This document shows, piece after piece, positions 11,120-22,215 of a stretch of DNA of 64,000 bases. Source of the stretch: Xenopus tropicalis (Eukaryota; Chordata; Amphibia; Anura; Pipidae). Location: the NCBI RefSeq assembly GCF_000004195.4, contig NC_030681.2, forward strand, positions 26,922,982-26,986,981. Direction: 5' to 3'. Under the pieces are notes generated by a model. That model made no database searches and was not told the DNA's origin. It worked only from the letters and a program-made list of their open reading frames with translations. A program made the position numbers and the translations under genes. The first letter of the stretch is position 1; every line of letters starts with the position of its first letter.

Positions 11120-13512
11120 TGGATATCACCATTATAATATATAAGATTATTGCAGTGATTCTCTCTAGGATATTGGGACAGTCTACCACTACATTTCTTT
11201 CTGTTCGCAGAGTTTTTTTGCACCATTGTCACAGTCTATCCTGCCCTTTAACGTTCAATGACACCATGCTAAACAACTTTAGTGCAGCCTTAGATGTAGG
11301 CAACCTTGGTAGGTCCAAAAACAGCCGACCAGAAGCATAAAACCACATTTTTTTCCACTGAGAATCAGTTTTGTCACATGACATTGGAATTTTGTAATCA
11401 CAGAGGCTAGGGTCTGTTTCTGACTCCTTTAGTAGTCGGGGGGTGATTCTGTAATGGTACAGCAGCAGTGGGGAAATAATTGTAGTTGCGAAGAAGCTGC
11501 CTGGAAATATGGAATTTGCAAAGCAGTTCCGACAATACCTTTAGCTGTCTATTGGGCAGGGAAATTTTCAATCCTCCCAAGCGGCTACTAAGCACTGAGC
11601 ACTACACTGAACTGACAACAGCTACATTCCCCTGTAAACTGGCTTCCATTTCATAGATAGCGATGATTGATCCTAATCCCGTTTAAGCTACCAATATTTA
11701 ATGTTGGTCAAATCCGGTTGTTGTGGCTCTCACCCAGCAATGCTGCTCTTAAAACTTTCCATTTAAACATGACTTTTTCAGAATTAAAAGGAAGGTTTAC
11801 TCACTAAAAAAAAGCTCTTCCCAACAGCAAATGTTTGTTGATTTCTGCTTTTCTGCATGATTTGTAAATCTGACTTTGATCTAAATTCCTAATGGATCCG
11901 TGCTTTATTCCTTTAAAGCCACAAAGAAGGAAACTTGTTTTGTTTAAGAAAGTGCTTATTTGGATATTTTACCAAAGTCAAGTGCCTGGTTTGAGAGTGG
12001 AACCTTCGTTTCATTGCCTAGGTAGACAGAAATAAATTCATTACCATTTTTCTTATCTGAAACTAACGAATCAGAGTGTTATATTGGCCCTTTATAAAGT
12101 GTAAAGGATTCAGAGAACAAACATTTGAGAATGGTTTAATTGTCTTAAAAGCTAATAGCTTTCCAATGGCTTGTGCTACTGCAGCTGCTCTGATTTGAGA
12201 ATAAAAGAATAGAGTCTTTTGTCGCTCAGGCTTTATCTGCTATTGATCTGAAAATTTTCTCCCCTCCTTTGGTTCTTTTCAAAATCACATCATCTACAGA
12301 GATTGACCCTGCAGGAGCTGTATAGAGCATTGCACTTGTTCAAGGGGCTGAAACTTAAGCCCTGCCTCCTTTGCCTTGTGCAATTAAAGGCATTGTGAAA
12401 ACGATGGACTCAACAGATGGGACAGGAGAGTGCGATTACCCATGGCCCTTCCCCTTCTTTCTTACTCGGAGCAGGCGAGTTGACTTTGATGAGCATGGAA
12501 GGCCTGCAAATACATTAGCACGTGCTTGTAATAAATCTGAAGAAGGGCATCGCTAAATCCTTATTAGCTGAATTGTGATGCAGCGGCTCGTATGAAAGGG
12601 AGAAAGGAAAGTTCGTTTGCTTTTGTGAAATTAGAGAATAGCATTTGTCACTAAAACTGAGAATAATACCCAATAAACAGTAAAAAAACAAAAGTTATAA
12701 AAAAGGCAATTATCATTGCATCCTCTGTTGTGTTGTATACCTTTTATAGAACATGCCAGGACTTCAGTTGAACAGACACAGCCCCATGACAAATTTATAA
12801 AGAATTTTTGGTACGTAGGTCTCCACATCCTTCTTGTCTATAAGAACAACTCATTGCAATAATCACCATCACAAATGGGTTCTGTGCCACACCTAAAGTT
12901 CTGCAGTAAATACAAGAACCCTGCATGCCTCCACATGGGTAAGGCCTGGTGTATGCTTGAGTCTCCCTTACAGATTCCTCTTCATTTAAGGATATTTTAA
13001 CAAAAGGTACATAGTTTGCAACTGGTCTAGTAACCCTTAGCAACCAGTCAGCAGATGGAATTTAATGGTTAGCTGTTTGAACACACACCTGTTTGGTTGC
13101 TATGGTTTACTAGTGGCAGAACTATCAGGGGGGAGCAGTTGCACCAGCGTTTGGAGTGTGTACATTTTGCAGTGGATCTAGTTATGTTAATGAGCATGCA
13201 TATGCATATGTTAATGACCGGCAAATTCTCTGTACAAAGAGATTATTTACAGAGAATTTATCCCTAAAGCCACAAGTTGTGAGTTATGGCTTCCAAAAAA
13301 ACAATTTGCTTGTTGGCTATTGGTGAAATGGAGTCATTTGTGTCCTTTAAAATCCCTCCCTCTCTCCACTCTCCCCTTTCTTTTACCCATTTGGGGCAGT
13401 GTTTTGTTGACCACAGGCAAATTCTCTATTTACATAATATGTGCATATTTACAGCAATGTTTTAAGGCAGTTTGAGCTATGGCTTCCAGCATCTTTAGTC
13501 CATATATCTGTA
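11120..13512. other. Repeat-poor stretch; conserved-element-like texture at 12000-12600
   Basis: No mobile-element termini were found. The 12000-12600 part is non-repetitive, with balanced composition and several AATTA-type cores. The 61-codon frame at 12371-12556 is too short to support coding. Enhancer function is an inference from texture only. Confidence 0.3.
13184..13217. promoter_or_regulatory. Near-palindromic cluster of POU/homeodomain-like motifs
   Basis: ATGTTAATGA, GCATGCATATGCATATG and a second TTAATGA form a compact near-palindrome. ATGCATAT and TTAATGA resemble POU and homeodomain sites. Such AT-rich motifs arise by chance, so confidence is low. Confidence 0.2.
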
Positions 13513-14053
13513 CAGGTATGGGATCCGTTATCTGGAAACCCATTATCCAGAAAGTTCCAAATTACATGAAGACCATCTCCCATAGACTCCATTATAAGCA
13601 AATAATTCTAATTTTTGAAAATGATTTCCTTTTTCTCTGTAATAATAAAACAGTACCTTGTACTTGATCCCAACTAAGATATAATTACCCCTTATTGGGG
13701 GCAGAACAGCCCTATTGGGTTTATTTAATGGTTAAATGATTCCCTTTTCTCTGTAATAATAAAACAGTACCTTGTACTTGATCCCAACTAAGATATAATT
13801 ACCCCTTATTGGGGGCAGAACAGCCCTATTGGGTTTATTTAATGGTTAAATGATTCCCTTTTCTCTGTAATAATAAAACAGTACCTGTACTAAGATACAA
13901 TTAATCCTTATTGGAAGCAAAACAATCCTATTGGGTTTATTTAATGTTTAAATCTTTTAGAATACTTAAGTTATGGAAATCCAAATTATGGAAAGATCCC
14001 TTATCTGGAAAACCCCAGGTCCCGAGCATTCTGGATAATGGGTCCCATACCTG
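13513..14053 (+). repeat. CAGGTATGGGA-family MITE with two extra 113-bp-type units
   Basis: Both termini are intact: CAGGTATGGGATCCGTTATC and GGATAATGGGTCCCATACCTG, flanked by TA. The internal segment ACAGTACC...TTATTGGGGGCAGAACAG occurs twice, followed by the ordinary ATCCTTATTGG...CAAAACAATCC unit, giving the order B, B, A. This is the best full-length tandem-bearing copy in the window. Confidence 0.85.
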
Positions 14054-15346
14054 TATATACATGTGAATTATTGAGGCAGACAAAGAAAGCATTGATGATA
14101 TGGCAAGTTAATACTAATGCTTAAACTAATGAGCTCAGGGTGCATTCATACTACGTTGATGTAATTTAGAGGGATATTTCCATTTACAGAGCTGAAAACT
14201 CCAAAAAGCTGATCATGTGTGTTGGAATGAACCCATATAATTGTGCTTCACAAGGATCACAGCCATGTGGCACCACTAGAGAGAGACCCGCAATATCCAT
14301 AGGCTCCAAAAATAAGAACCCCAGCTCTGTCATGCTCATTACAAATTAGGCCTGGCAGTGAATGCTGAAGCTCCATCACTTGGTTTCATTCATGGCTTTC
14401 ATGTGTCAGTGTTCTTCAGCAATAATGACTTTAGCCTGCAGGGGCCAGTTTCTGACCCCTTGATCTGGCTTTTGAGGGGGCTTCTCATGGCAGTCAGACC
14501 TCTAGGCCTTATCCACAAGCAGACCAGCCAAACTTTTTATGAATGGAAACGACAGATCCCTTTCCATCCACTTGCCACACTTGGAGAGTGTTCTCTGTGT
14601 CTGTTTCATGTTATCACTATTCAGATGAAAATGTGATTATTCCTAGAACTGTTTGTGACACTTAGCAAAATTACTGCAAACAGAACAGAAAGGGAAAGGA
14701 CTCCCAATGGAGCTGTTCAAGGAATTAAAAAATAAAATCCTCTTTGTTGCCAGCAGCAGCTCCCACTAACACTTTTAATAGCCTGCGCTATAGCAGTACT
14801 GGGAGGCCCATTGTGGAAACTTGTATAGCCAGAACCTTCCTTCCATACTTACAGCTGCTAATATAACAGGATTCCTTTTTAGAAATGTTAATAAATTTTC
14901 CAATATTTGTTCTATATTTACATTTTTCCTAACTATTTAGTCAAATCTTTAATCAAAACCACTAAAGATTCAAAGTAAAGAAAGATCTTCCAGGAAGGGA
15001 GGGGACATCTGCCATTGACTTCTACATGATCTCCTCAGATTTTAGATGGAGTATTTTCACACTTGGAATTGTGCTGGACCATGGATGCAGTTAATTGGTG
15101 CTTATCATGTACTGCACCCCTTTGCCCACTGGCCTAAGGTGCAAGTATTTATAGGTAAGATGGATCCATTTTCCTGAACAGATCAGCTTATGTCTTCAAA
15201 TGTTTTTTTTAATTCACTCCTTTGTGGTCCAATGATTGACACAGCCATTTCTTAGCTCATAAAAAGGTTCTATGTAACTGAAAGCAGGGCTGCAGCTGTC
15301 ACACTGCTGTGGTTCTAGGAATATTTGAGATATTATATAAGTATTA
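14054..15346. other. No gene or clear repeat seen
   Basis: A 92-codon frame at 14358-14636 lacks any recognisable domain or splice context. Otherwise featureless. Confidence 0.4.
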
Positions 15347-15651
15347 CAGGTATAGGGCCTGTTATCCAGAATGCTTGGGACCCAGGGTTTTCCAGATAAG
15401 GGATCTTCCCATAACATGGATCTCCATGCCTTACGTCTACTTAAAAATCATTTAAACCCAATAGGATTGTTTTGCCACCAATAAGGATTAATTATATCTT
15501 ACTTGGGATCAAATAAGGTACTGTTCTATTACAGAGATAAAGGAAATCATTTTTAGAATTATTTTCTTATAATGGAGTCTATGGGAGATGGTCTTTCTGT
15601 AATTTGGAACTTTTTGGGTAACAGGTTTCCGGGTGGGGGATCCCATACCTG
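15347..15651 (-). repeat. CAGGTATGGGA-family MITE, single-unit form
   Basis: Begins CAGGTATAGGGCCTGTTATC and ends GGATCCCATACCTG with TA flanks. It carries one ordinary internal unit and no B-type unit, the short form of the family. Confidence 0.8.
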
Positions 15652-16078
15652 TACCTCCCCTTAACTTCAATCTAACTGGCTTACAGACTGAACCCAACTT
15701 TCTACTAGTTTATTCTACCGTTTTGGAAGAAACCATTGTCGTAAGCGGTAGACATTCTTCGATTCATAGGTGCACAAAACATTTCTCTTGTACTTTGCAG
15801 TTCATCTGAATAAGAACACCATGTTATTAGCCTTGGGCAAGACTTTATTGACAGGGATCATAGATTAATATATTTTTTTGACATACATGAAGAATTCCTT
15901 AGGTGAAGCAACTGCAAAGGCATCTCCCATTCATGTGAAAGGACAAAATAAAATACCCCCCACAATTCACTACCTGTTTAAGCCTAGTGACACAGTAGAC
16001 AATTTAATGTCTGAGATCTCCACAAAAGAAACTATAGAGAGATATGTCTATGAAGATTTTCATTCTCCAGGTCATGGT

Positions 16079-16216
16079 ATATCTAGTATAAATAAATTTA
16101 AAGCAACTGGACTTGTTTGGTAATCATTGAAGACGTTTCACTACTCATCCGAGCAGAAACGTCTTCAATGATTACCAAACAAGTCCAGTTGCTTTAAATT
16201 TATGTATACTAGATAT
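16079..16216. repeat. Near-perfect 60-bp-arm palindrome
   Basis: Arms 16079-16138 and 16157-16216 match at 59 of 60 positions around an 18-bp loop containing CTACTCATCC. The core GAAACGTCTTCAATGATTAC looks like a dispersed vertebrate repeat tail I cannot name with certainty; a Penelope-like or other retroelement tail is possible. The palindrome should form a very stable hairpin. Confidence 0.8.
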
Positions 16217-16219
16217 AGA

Positions 16220-17449
16220 GAGATAATTGCACCTATTACTAGTGGTAGTTAATTCCCATGATATTCTGTGGCAAGAGCACTGAAAGAATCTGGAGGTTCA
16301 ATACTCACAACACTGCACCATAAGACCTTCTGTCCCCCACTGTCTAATAAGGAACGGCTGCCATTGGCTCCAGGTGAACACCATGACTTCCCTTCAAAAT
16401 ACAGTAAGGATCAAAGCCTAAAGTGTGGCATTACCCTAAGGGAGAAGAAATAGAGGTTAACCTCACATATAAATAGCGTATATTTTCCTTTTATCTCCAT
16501 TTGTTGTAGTGCACATTGTGATTCATCAAGTGGATAGCTTTATTCTAGAACAATATGCAGACATTGCTGAAGTTTTTAATGGGATAGTAAATCCTCCATG
16601 TGGTTTGAATATTGCTTACAAATGCAGGAAACAAATGAGCAAGTTCCATACATATGATTCTAGCCCAGATGAAACACGCTTTACATATGTCAGAAAGATG
16701 TTCCATTTCCAAATGTGGGATCTGACATCACCCACGTTCAAGCGTTGCCCTTCATTTCCATATTATTGATCAAAGTGTCGCTAACACATAATGCCAGCAT
16801 GATAAATTACAGCAAAGCCTCATGAGCAAGGGAATAACATTAATCTATGTTAATTGTATTAAGTACCTACAAAGTAATCACAGTCATTTCATTGTGATGG
16901 GTTTCCATGTTTATCAGTACTGGTCATAAAGTGATTAAAGCCTTCAGAGCACTTATGTAATACTACAGAGATATTGAGAAAACATCCTTAAGTGCAAATG
17001 ACAAAATACCCTAAAAAACCTGAAATCAGTGTGAATCTCTGCCGGTAAAACAGTTGACTGGCGTAATTGTGCGAAAAGTCTTTTTCTTGCATTTTGTGTT
17101 GACTTCTGTTCAAAGGTATTCTGCTGTTACACCAAGAACTGGCCAACATGGGGCATCAACAAATTAAGTTTTGAAACCTTCGCAATTCCTGAACCAACAG
17201 ATATTCATAGTACATGGATAATGGTTGGTGGGACGTCATAAATGTACTATTGATTATACAAAACTGTTTATTTATATTACTGGTGTGTGTATGGGCAGCT
17301 TTAACCTTGTTTTTAACTACTACAACTACTTTGTTGCCTCTCAGCACCTTTTACCTCCATATTGTGTCTGCTGTTTCTTAGCCTAAACCTGGTGCTTGGG
17401 AACATTAAAGGCTAAAGCTATACATAAAAAATTGAATGTATGCACAGAG
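16220..17449. other. No established gene; one weak open frame
   Basis: A frame of about 97 codons at 16478-16769 overlaps a pyrimidine-rich acceptor-like site ending near 16507. I find no domain and do not call it coding. No repeat was recognised. Confidence 0.3.
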
Positions 17450-17525
17450 CAGTGGTTCCCAAACTGTACGGCTGCTCCCCTGGTTGCAGTGAAAATTGGG
17501 GGCTCAACTGGAAATCAAGTGAGGG
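17450..17525 (+). repeat. Possible hAT terminus
   Basis: CAGTGGTTCCCAAACTGT is a typical hAT left end. No right end or target duplication was located, so it may be a solo terminus. Confidence 0.35.
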
Positions 17526-17799
17526 TGAGTTTTGGGTACAATGCCTATCTGCCTACAAGTTTTTAGCTGCACAACCCACACTGTCACCAATCCAATGCAC
17601 TGGTGGTAATGGCTTCCTCCAACCGGCAAGGTCAAATCAACAATGTAGATACTCAATAGAGCCACACACACAACTGATAAAGAGCGGGTTGCACCCCATC
17701 CCCCAAAACATTAATGCTCAGGTGGTCACAATAAACCGTGTAAGCTCCTCAACTGCTTAACAACTGTGTGTGTGTGTGGCTCTTCTGATTATCTACATA

Positions 17800-19587
17800 A
17801 TTGCTCTTCTAAACATGCCTGAAAGCCCCACATTAAGTTAGGGTGATAATTGGGATTAAAACATATTTGCTCTGTATCTGTAAGCCTGCTATGAGCTAAA
17901 GGTGGTCCAGATCAATGGTTAGACCTACAAAGGATGTCTTGAACTGCAAAAGTCCAACAGTAACTGCCACAGAGGATCACTCCCTAGCCATTATGTAGTG
18001 CCACCTATAGTGTAATAATCCCCTTATAAACAAGGGCGTTTGACCTGGTTCCAGTTGGAGCATGGCCAACCAAAGAAATCTGGGATACAAAAGTCCTGAC
18101 ATAGCGGTAGCATGGACAACCTTGTAAGTTTGCTTGTAGTCTGTACAGAGAGATTCCACAACTGTGTAAGCATACAGTAGTTATTGTCTAATACTAAGCA
18201 CAACCAGACGGGATATTTTTAGGCGAAAGTGACACTTTAGTAAAAGTTCCCATGCTCTTTGAAGCATAAAAATGTATAGTTATTTATCACCCATAGTGTC
18301 TCGTGCATAAACAGATTTAGTAAATGCATGTTGTGTATATATATAACAAGTTTCCGATCAATATATGAGTGATGTAGCCTGTACACCTTTGCCTCTTCAA
18401 CACAATTGACTCTGCACAGTGCAGTGGCATTTATGCCCATTTGTCATCAACCTCTTTAAATAACCCTTCATGCCTCATTAGATAGCTGTGAACAAAAAAA
18501 ATCCTCGCAGACATCAATCAGTATGAAAATCCCAGCCCATACCTCGCTTTAATTAAAAGCATTGTTCAACAGCAGGTGTGAAAGACTTTAAACATCAAGG
18601 TGGAGATTGTTTCTATCATGAATGAATTGGGATTGTTCCCAGACACTCGGTCTGCTGAAGAACACTCCTGTCATCCCACCTACTCAGTACAGGTCAGTTG
18701 GAATTCTTGGATACTTGCCTACTGGACCCTGAGTTACTGCTTCCTAGCACCTGGTTGATTGTCTGAGATAAGCCCTAAAACCCTGTCAGTGCCAACAGCT
18801 TGGGAAAAAATCTATATATTTTTACATTAGAACGTGCTAGAGATCTTCATATCTTTATGGATATTTTGGTCCTGTGATAGGACCTTCTTTAGGCATATAC
18901 AGTTATATGTTTCTGATGTACTATATTATTTGTGCATACCAACGTGCCATTGGAGGACTTTAGTTCCTCACTATGAGAAGCAGATAAAGGTGGCCATCCC
19001 AACTCTATGAATCTTATAATAGATTTGAGGATTTTTTATCCCATAATGATAAATGCACCAAGGGCTTCTGCTTTAAAGTCAGGTAATAGGGTTATATTAC
19101 AAACTAAAAACTGGGAATGAGATAGCTTTGATAGACTTTGGACTCTGGGGAATCCACTTGTGGCAGCTTGTGGGCTTTTCTTTGTGAGTGGGTAGAATGA
19201 TTGTATCATTATCTCTTTCTGACTATTTTTGTAAAGGATATAGCTTTGATAAATAAAAGAGGTGCCTTAGATCTTCCGACATCTACGTGGATCAACTGAA
19301 ACTCAACCTCTAGTCCCCACCAGCAGAGTACCAGAAATAGCAGGCCTCTCCCAGTTCCCACACTATTGTAGAGAGCTAAGGACTGCCCATAACAGCAGGC
19401 AAACTGTGTACAATTTCAAGCTTTTATACCCCTAAGGGCCTAACACACATAAATATACAATGTAAACACTCTTGACTAAGCTTCTCCTTAAGTCTAGTTT
19501 TCTTTCAAGTCTTACTTAAATCTACGTATCATTGTTTTCAAATTACTTTTTTTTTTCCTTTTTTAGAGTGGCACAATTTTTCTGATG

Positions 19588-19588
<1 letters not shown>
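17800..19588. other. Mostly featureless; conserved-element-like texture at 18440-18660
   Basis: The 18440-18660 part is non-repetitive and contains TTTAATTAAAAG and CATTGTT, similar to homeodomain and SOX cores. A 15-base match to the GGTGGCC MITE start at 18987 stands alone. No coding region is supported. Confidence 0.25.

Positions 19589-19618
<30 letters not shown>
19589..19618. repeat. (TA)n microsatellite
   Basis: About fourteen consecutive TA dinucleotides immediately upstream of the candidate exon. Confidence 0.95.
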
Positions 19619-19716
19619 GGCAAATGTGCAGATGAACATAATTACAGCCAATGGTATTGTAATCCAATGTGTCACCCAGATTAATGATGTGTTTAATTTA
19701 ACTTCTTTGTTTTTAG

Positions 19717-19923
19717 AGATGCTCGGAATGCATTGATTTGATACAGTATGTTTGCAAATCCCCCGAAGCTACACATCTGAAAAGGAACTTTTATTATGAA
19801 TTGCCCGACGAGTTTCTGTTTTCACAAGCCATTGAATTCTTCACTTACGAGAACTATGTTTTAAAATGGTCAATTGGTTGGTGGAATGATACACATGCCC
19901 CTACTGCCAATATTAATTCCTGA
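19717..19923 (+). CDS. Candidate terminal coding exon, 68 codons, unidentified
   Basis: A pyrimidine-rich tract ending TTTGTTTTTAG at 19716 is followed at once by an open frame ending in TGA at 19923. In this frame the codon at the junction is TAG, so the frame opens exactly at the acceptor. The product would begin RCSECIDLIQYVCK and end WNDTHAPTANINS. It has three cysteines near the start, an aromatic-rich middle (FYYELPDEFLF) and one N-glycosylation sequon (NDT). It contains no initiator Met, as expected for an internal or last exon. I do not recognise the family. Composition looks protein-like, but 68 open codons can occur by chance in AT-rich DNA and no partner exon is visible here. Confidence 0.3.
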   Translation, partial: RCSECIDLIQYVCKSPEATHLKRNFYYELPDEFLFSQAIEFFTYENYVLKWSIGWWNDTHAPTANINS

Positions 19924-20671
19924 AAGTAACATAATCTTTTCATTGAGTTTATACTGAGTCTAACATGCAGCAATGTTTTTCTGCTTAAGATTGCAGTTTA
20001 ACAAATAGATAACTACATAGAGAACAACAACAAGTTGTATGCTCATATTCTCCATTAATTAGATTGGTCTCATGACCAGCAGGATAAAGAAAGGGTAATG
20101 CAGTTCAGGTTTACTCACTTACGTAGCAGAAAAACAAATAGTTACTTGGGACCTCAGTACCAAGGCTTAGCTATTCTAGCCGCGGGCATTTGACCGGTAT
20201 AGGATATTCTACAAATGGTATATCTCCTAATATCAACATTCTCCGCACCAGCTTGATGGATTTTTAAAGGCTATTGGTTAGGCAATATACCCTGAGGCTT
20301 AGGAGCGTGTGGATAGAATTGCTGAGGCATAAGCCATTGTTTTCCAACACCCCATGTTTCTGTTTTATGTGTAGTTCTTGTGTTTATCTAGGTTACATTA
20401 TAAACCATTTAATGCATGTTTTTCTATGCAGAATAGTTTTTACAATTATGCTGTATAATGCCATGCAGAAGCAGTGCTGTATAAATTGCTTTAGACAATT
20501 TATGTCAGACTTTTAGTAATTATTTGCCAAATAATCACATCATAAAAAAATAAAAGCTGTTAATAAACTTAAGTGCAAAGGTTCTGAATCAAAGGGCCAT
20601 CCAGGTGAGCTAATTTTATATATGAATATACACCTATGTGAATGTAGTGTTTATATGTTTATATTAACCAT

Positions 20672-20672
20672 G

Positions 20673-20706
<34 letters not shown>
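20672..20706. repeat. (TA)n followed by (GA)n microsatellite
   Basis: About eleven TA units run directly into about six GA units, just upstream of a MITE at 20717. Confidence 0.95.
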
Positions 20707-20716
20707 TTTGGATATT

Positions 20717-21044
20717 CAGGTATGGGATCCCTTATCTGGAAACCCGTTATCCAGAAAGCTCCGAATTACGGAAAGCCCGTCTCCCATAGACTCCATTTTA
20801 ATCAAATAATTAAGAATTTTAAAACTGGTTTCCTTTTTCTCTGTAGAAATTAAACAGTAACTTGTAATTGATCCCAACTAAGATATAAATAATCCTTATT
20901 GGATGCAAAACAATCCTATTGGGTTTAATTAATGTTTTGTTGATTTTTTAGTAGACTTAAGGTATGGAGTTCCAAATTACGGAAAGACCCCTTATCTGGA
21001 ATACCCTTGGTCCCAAGCATTCTGGATAACGGGTCCTATACCTG
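20717..21044 (+). repeat. CAGGTATGGGA-family MITE, single-unit form
   Basis: Termini CAGGTATGGGATCCCTTATC and GGATAACGGGTCCTATACCTG are intact. One internal A-type unit (AATCCTTATTGG) is present and no tandem unit. Confidence 0.85.
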
Positions 21045-21201
21045 TATAGCATATGCATGGGGTAAAGAACAAATGTTATCTAGCTCCATTATACAGGGCA
21101 TTGGAATGATGAACTGAAAGCAGCACAGAGAGAGTTCAAAATCCCTTTTTGCCTTGGGAAAAATTTAGACTAAATTCTTAGACCTTTCTTTAAGATTCAG
21201 G

Positions 21202-21623
21202 TTAAAGGGAAACGAAAGTCAAAGTCACTTGGGGGTGCCAAAATGTTAGGCACCCCCAAGTGACTTTAACCGCTTACCTCGTACCCCGGGCTGGTGCCCC
21301 TGTTAGGAGAAAACAGCACCAGCCCGGGGCACCTGGAGCGCAGCGCTTCCGTCTTCCTCACTTCCTTTTCCTGAGTGCCAGCGGTGGGCGCATGCGCAGT
21401 AGAGTGAAAAGCCGACTTTAACATTTAAGTTCGGCTATTCACTCTACTGCGCATGCGCGCGCAGCGAATCAGCAGCAAGGAAGCGCCGGCAGCTACCCCG
21501 GGCTGGTGCTGTTCCTTCCTCACAGGGGCACCAGCCCGGGGTAAAAGGTAGGCGGTCAAAGTCACTTGGGGGTGCCTAACATTTTGGCACCCCCAAGTGA
21601 CTTTGACTTTATTTTTCCTTTAA
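21202..21623. repeat. T2/Kolobok-type MITE, fully palindromic
   Basis: TTAA flanks both ends. The termini TTAAAGGGAAACGAAAGTC and TTAAAGGAAAAATAAAGTC (minus strand) lead into an identical stretch AAAGTCACTTGGGGGTGCC. A GC-rich interior adds more inverted pairs (ACCCCGGGCTGGTGC; TTCACTCTACTGCGCATGCGC). The TTAAAGGRR terminus is the T2 signature; the family name comes from recall. Confidence 0.85.
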
Positions 21624-21987
21624 AATGAATTCAATAAAAACATATCTCATGTGTTTTAAATATAATATATATAGTTAATATAGTTATAATAGTAATAATA
21701 GTTAATAATCCTAAAACTTGTTGTCCATGGTGACAACCAAGCAAATGAGGTTCAGTGATTGGGTAGGTTTGTTTTTCAAATGTCATGGGCTGAAAAGAGA
21801 ATTTCACATTTTTTTAGTTCTCTATAGGTGGAGCCATCCTAAGCAACTTTCCTAAGCCCTACCAGCCGGGCAGCAGTTTCAATTCAAAGGCACAAATAAA
21901 AAAGTAATTCAAAAACTACAAAAATTATTAAAATGAACTATTTGTTTGTCTTAGAATGATCCTGTCCCACCATTCTAAATTACAATT

Positions 21988-22215
21988 TTAAAGTGGTTGT
22001 CCATCTTTTGTTAACTTTTATTGTGTTATAGAATGGCCGATTCTAAGCAACTTTTCAATTGGTATTTATTATTTATAGTTATTTAATTATTTGCCATCTT
22101 CTTCTGACTCTTCCAAACTCACTGACCCCAGCAACCAAAAAACGATTGCACTCCCTCGTGGCTAAGGTAATTTGGACCCTAACAACTGCTGCTGAAATTC
22201 CAAACCGGAAAAATA
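21988..22215 (+). repeat. TTAAAGTGG T2-like fragment (TTAACTTTTA family)
   Basis: Starts TTAAAGTGGTTGTCCATC and shares GTTATAGAATGGCC, AGCAACTTTTCAATTGG and CTTCTTCTGACTCTT with 24592-25030 and, inverted, 29656-30088. The right terminus is missing. Confidence 0.65.

Noticed and set aside
16478..16769. About 97-codon frame near an acceptor-like tract
   Set aside because: The frame extends upstream through the supposed acceptor, no family is recognised and composition is ambiguous. Weaker than the 19717 candidate.
18985..19003. Start of a GGTGGCCATACACG MITE
   Set aside because: Only about 15 bases match and nothing family-like follows.
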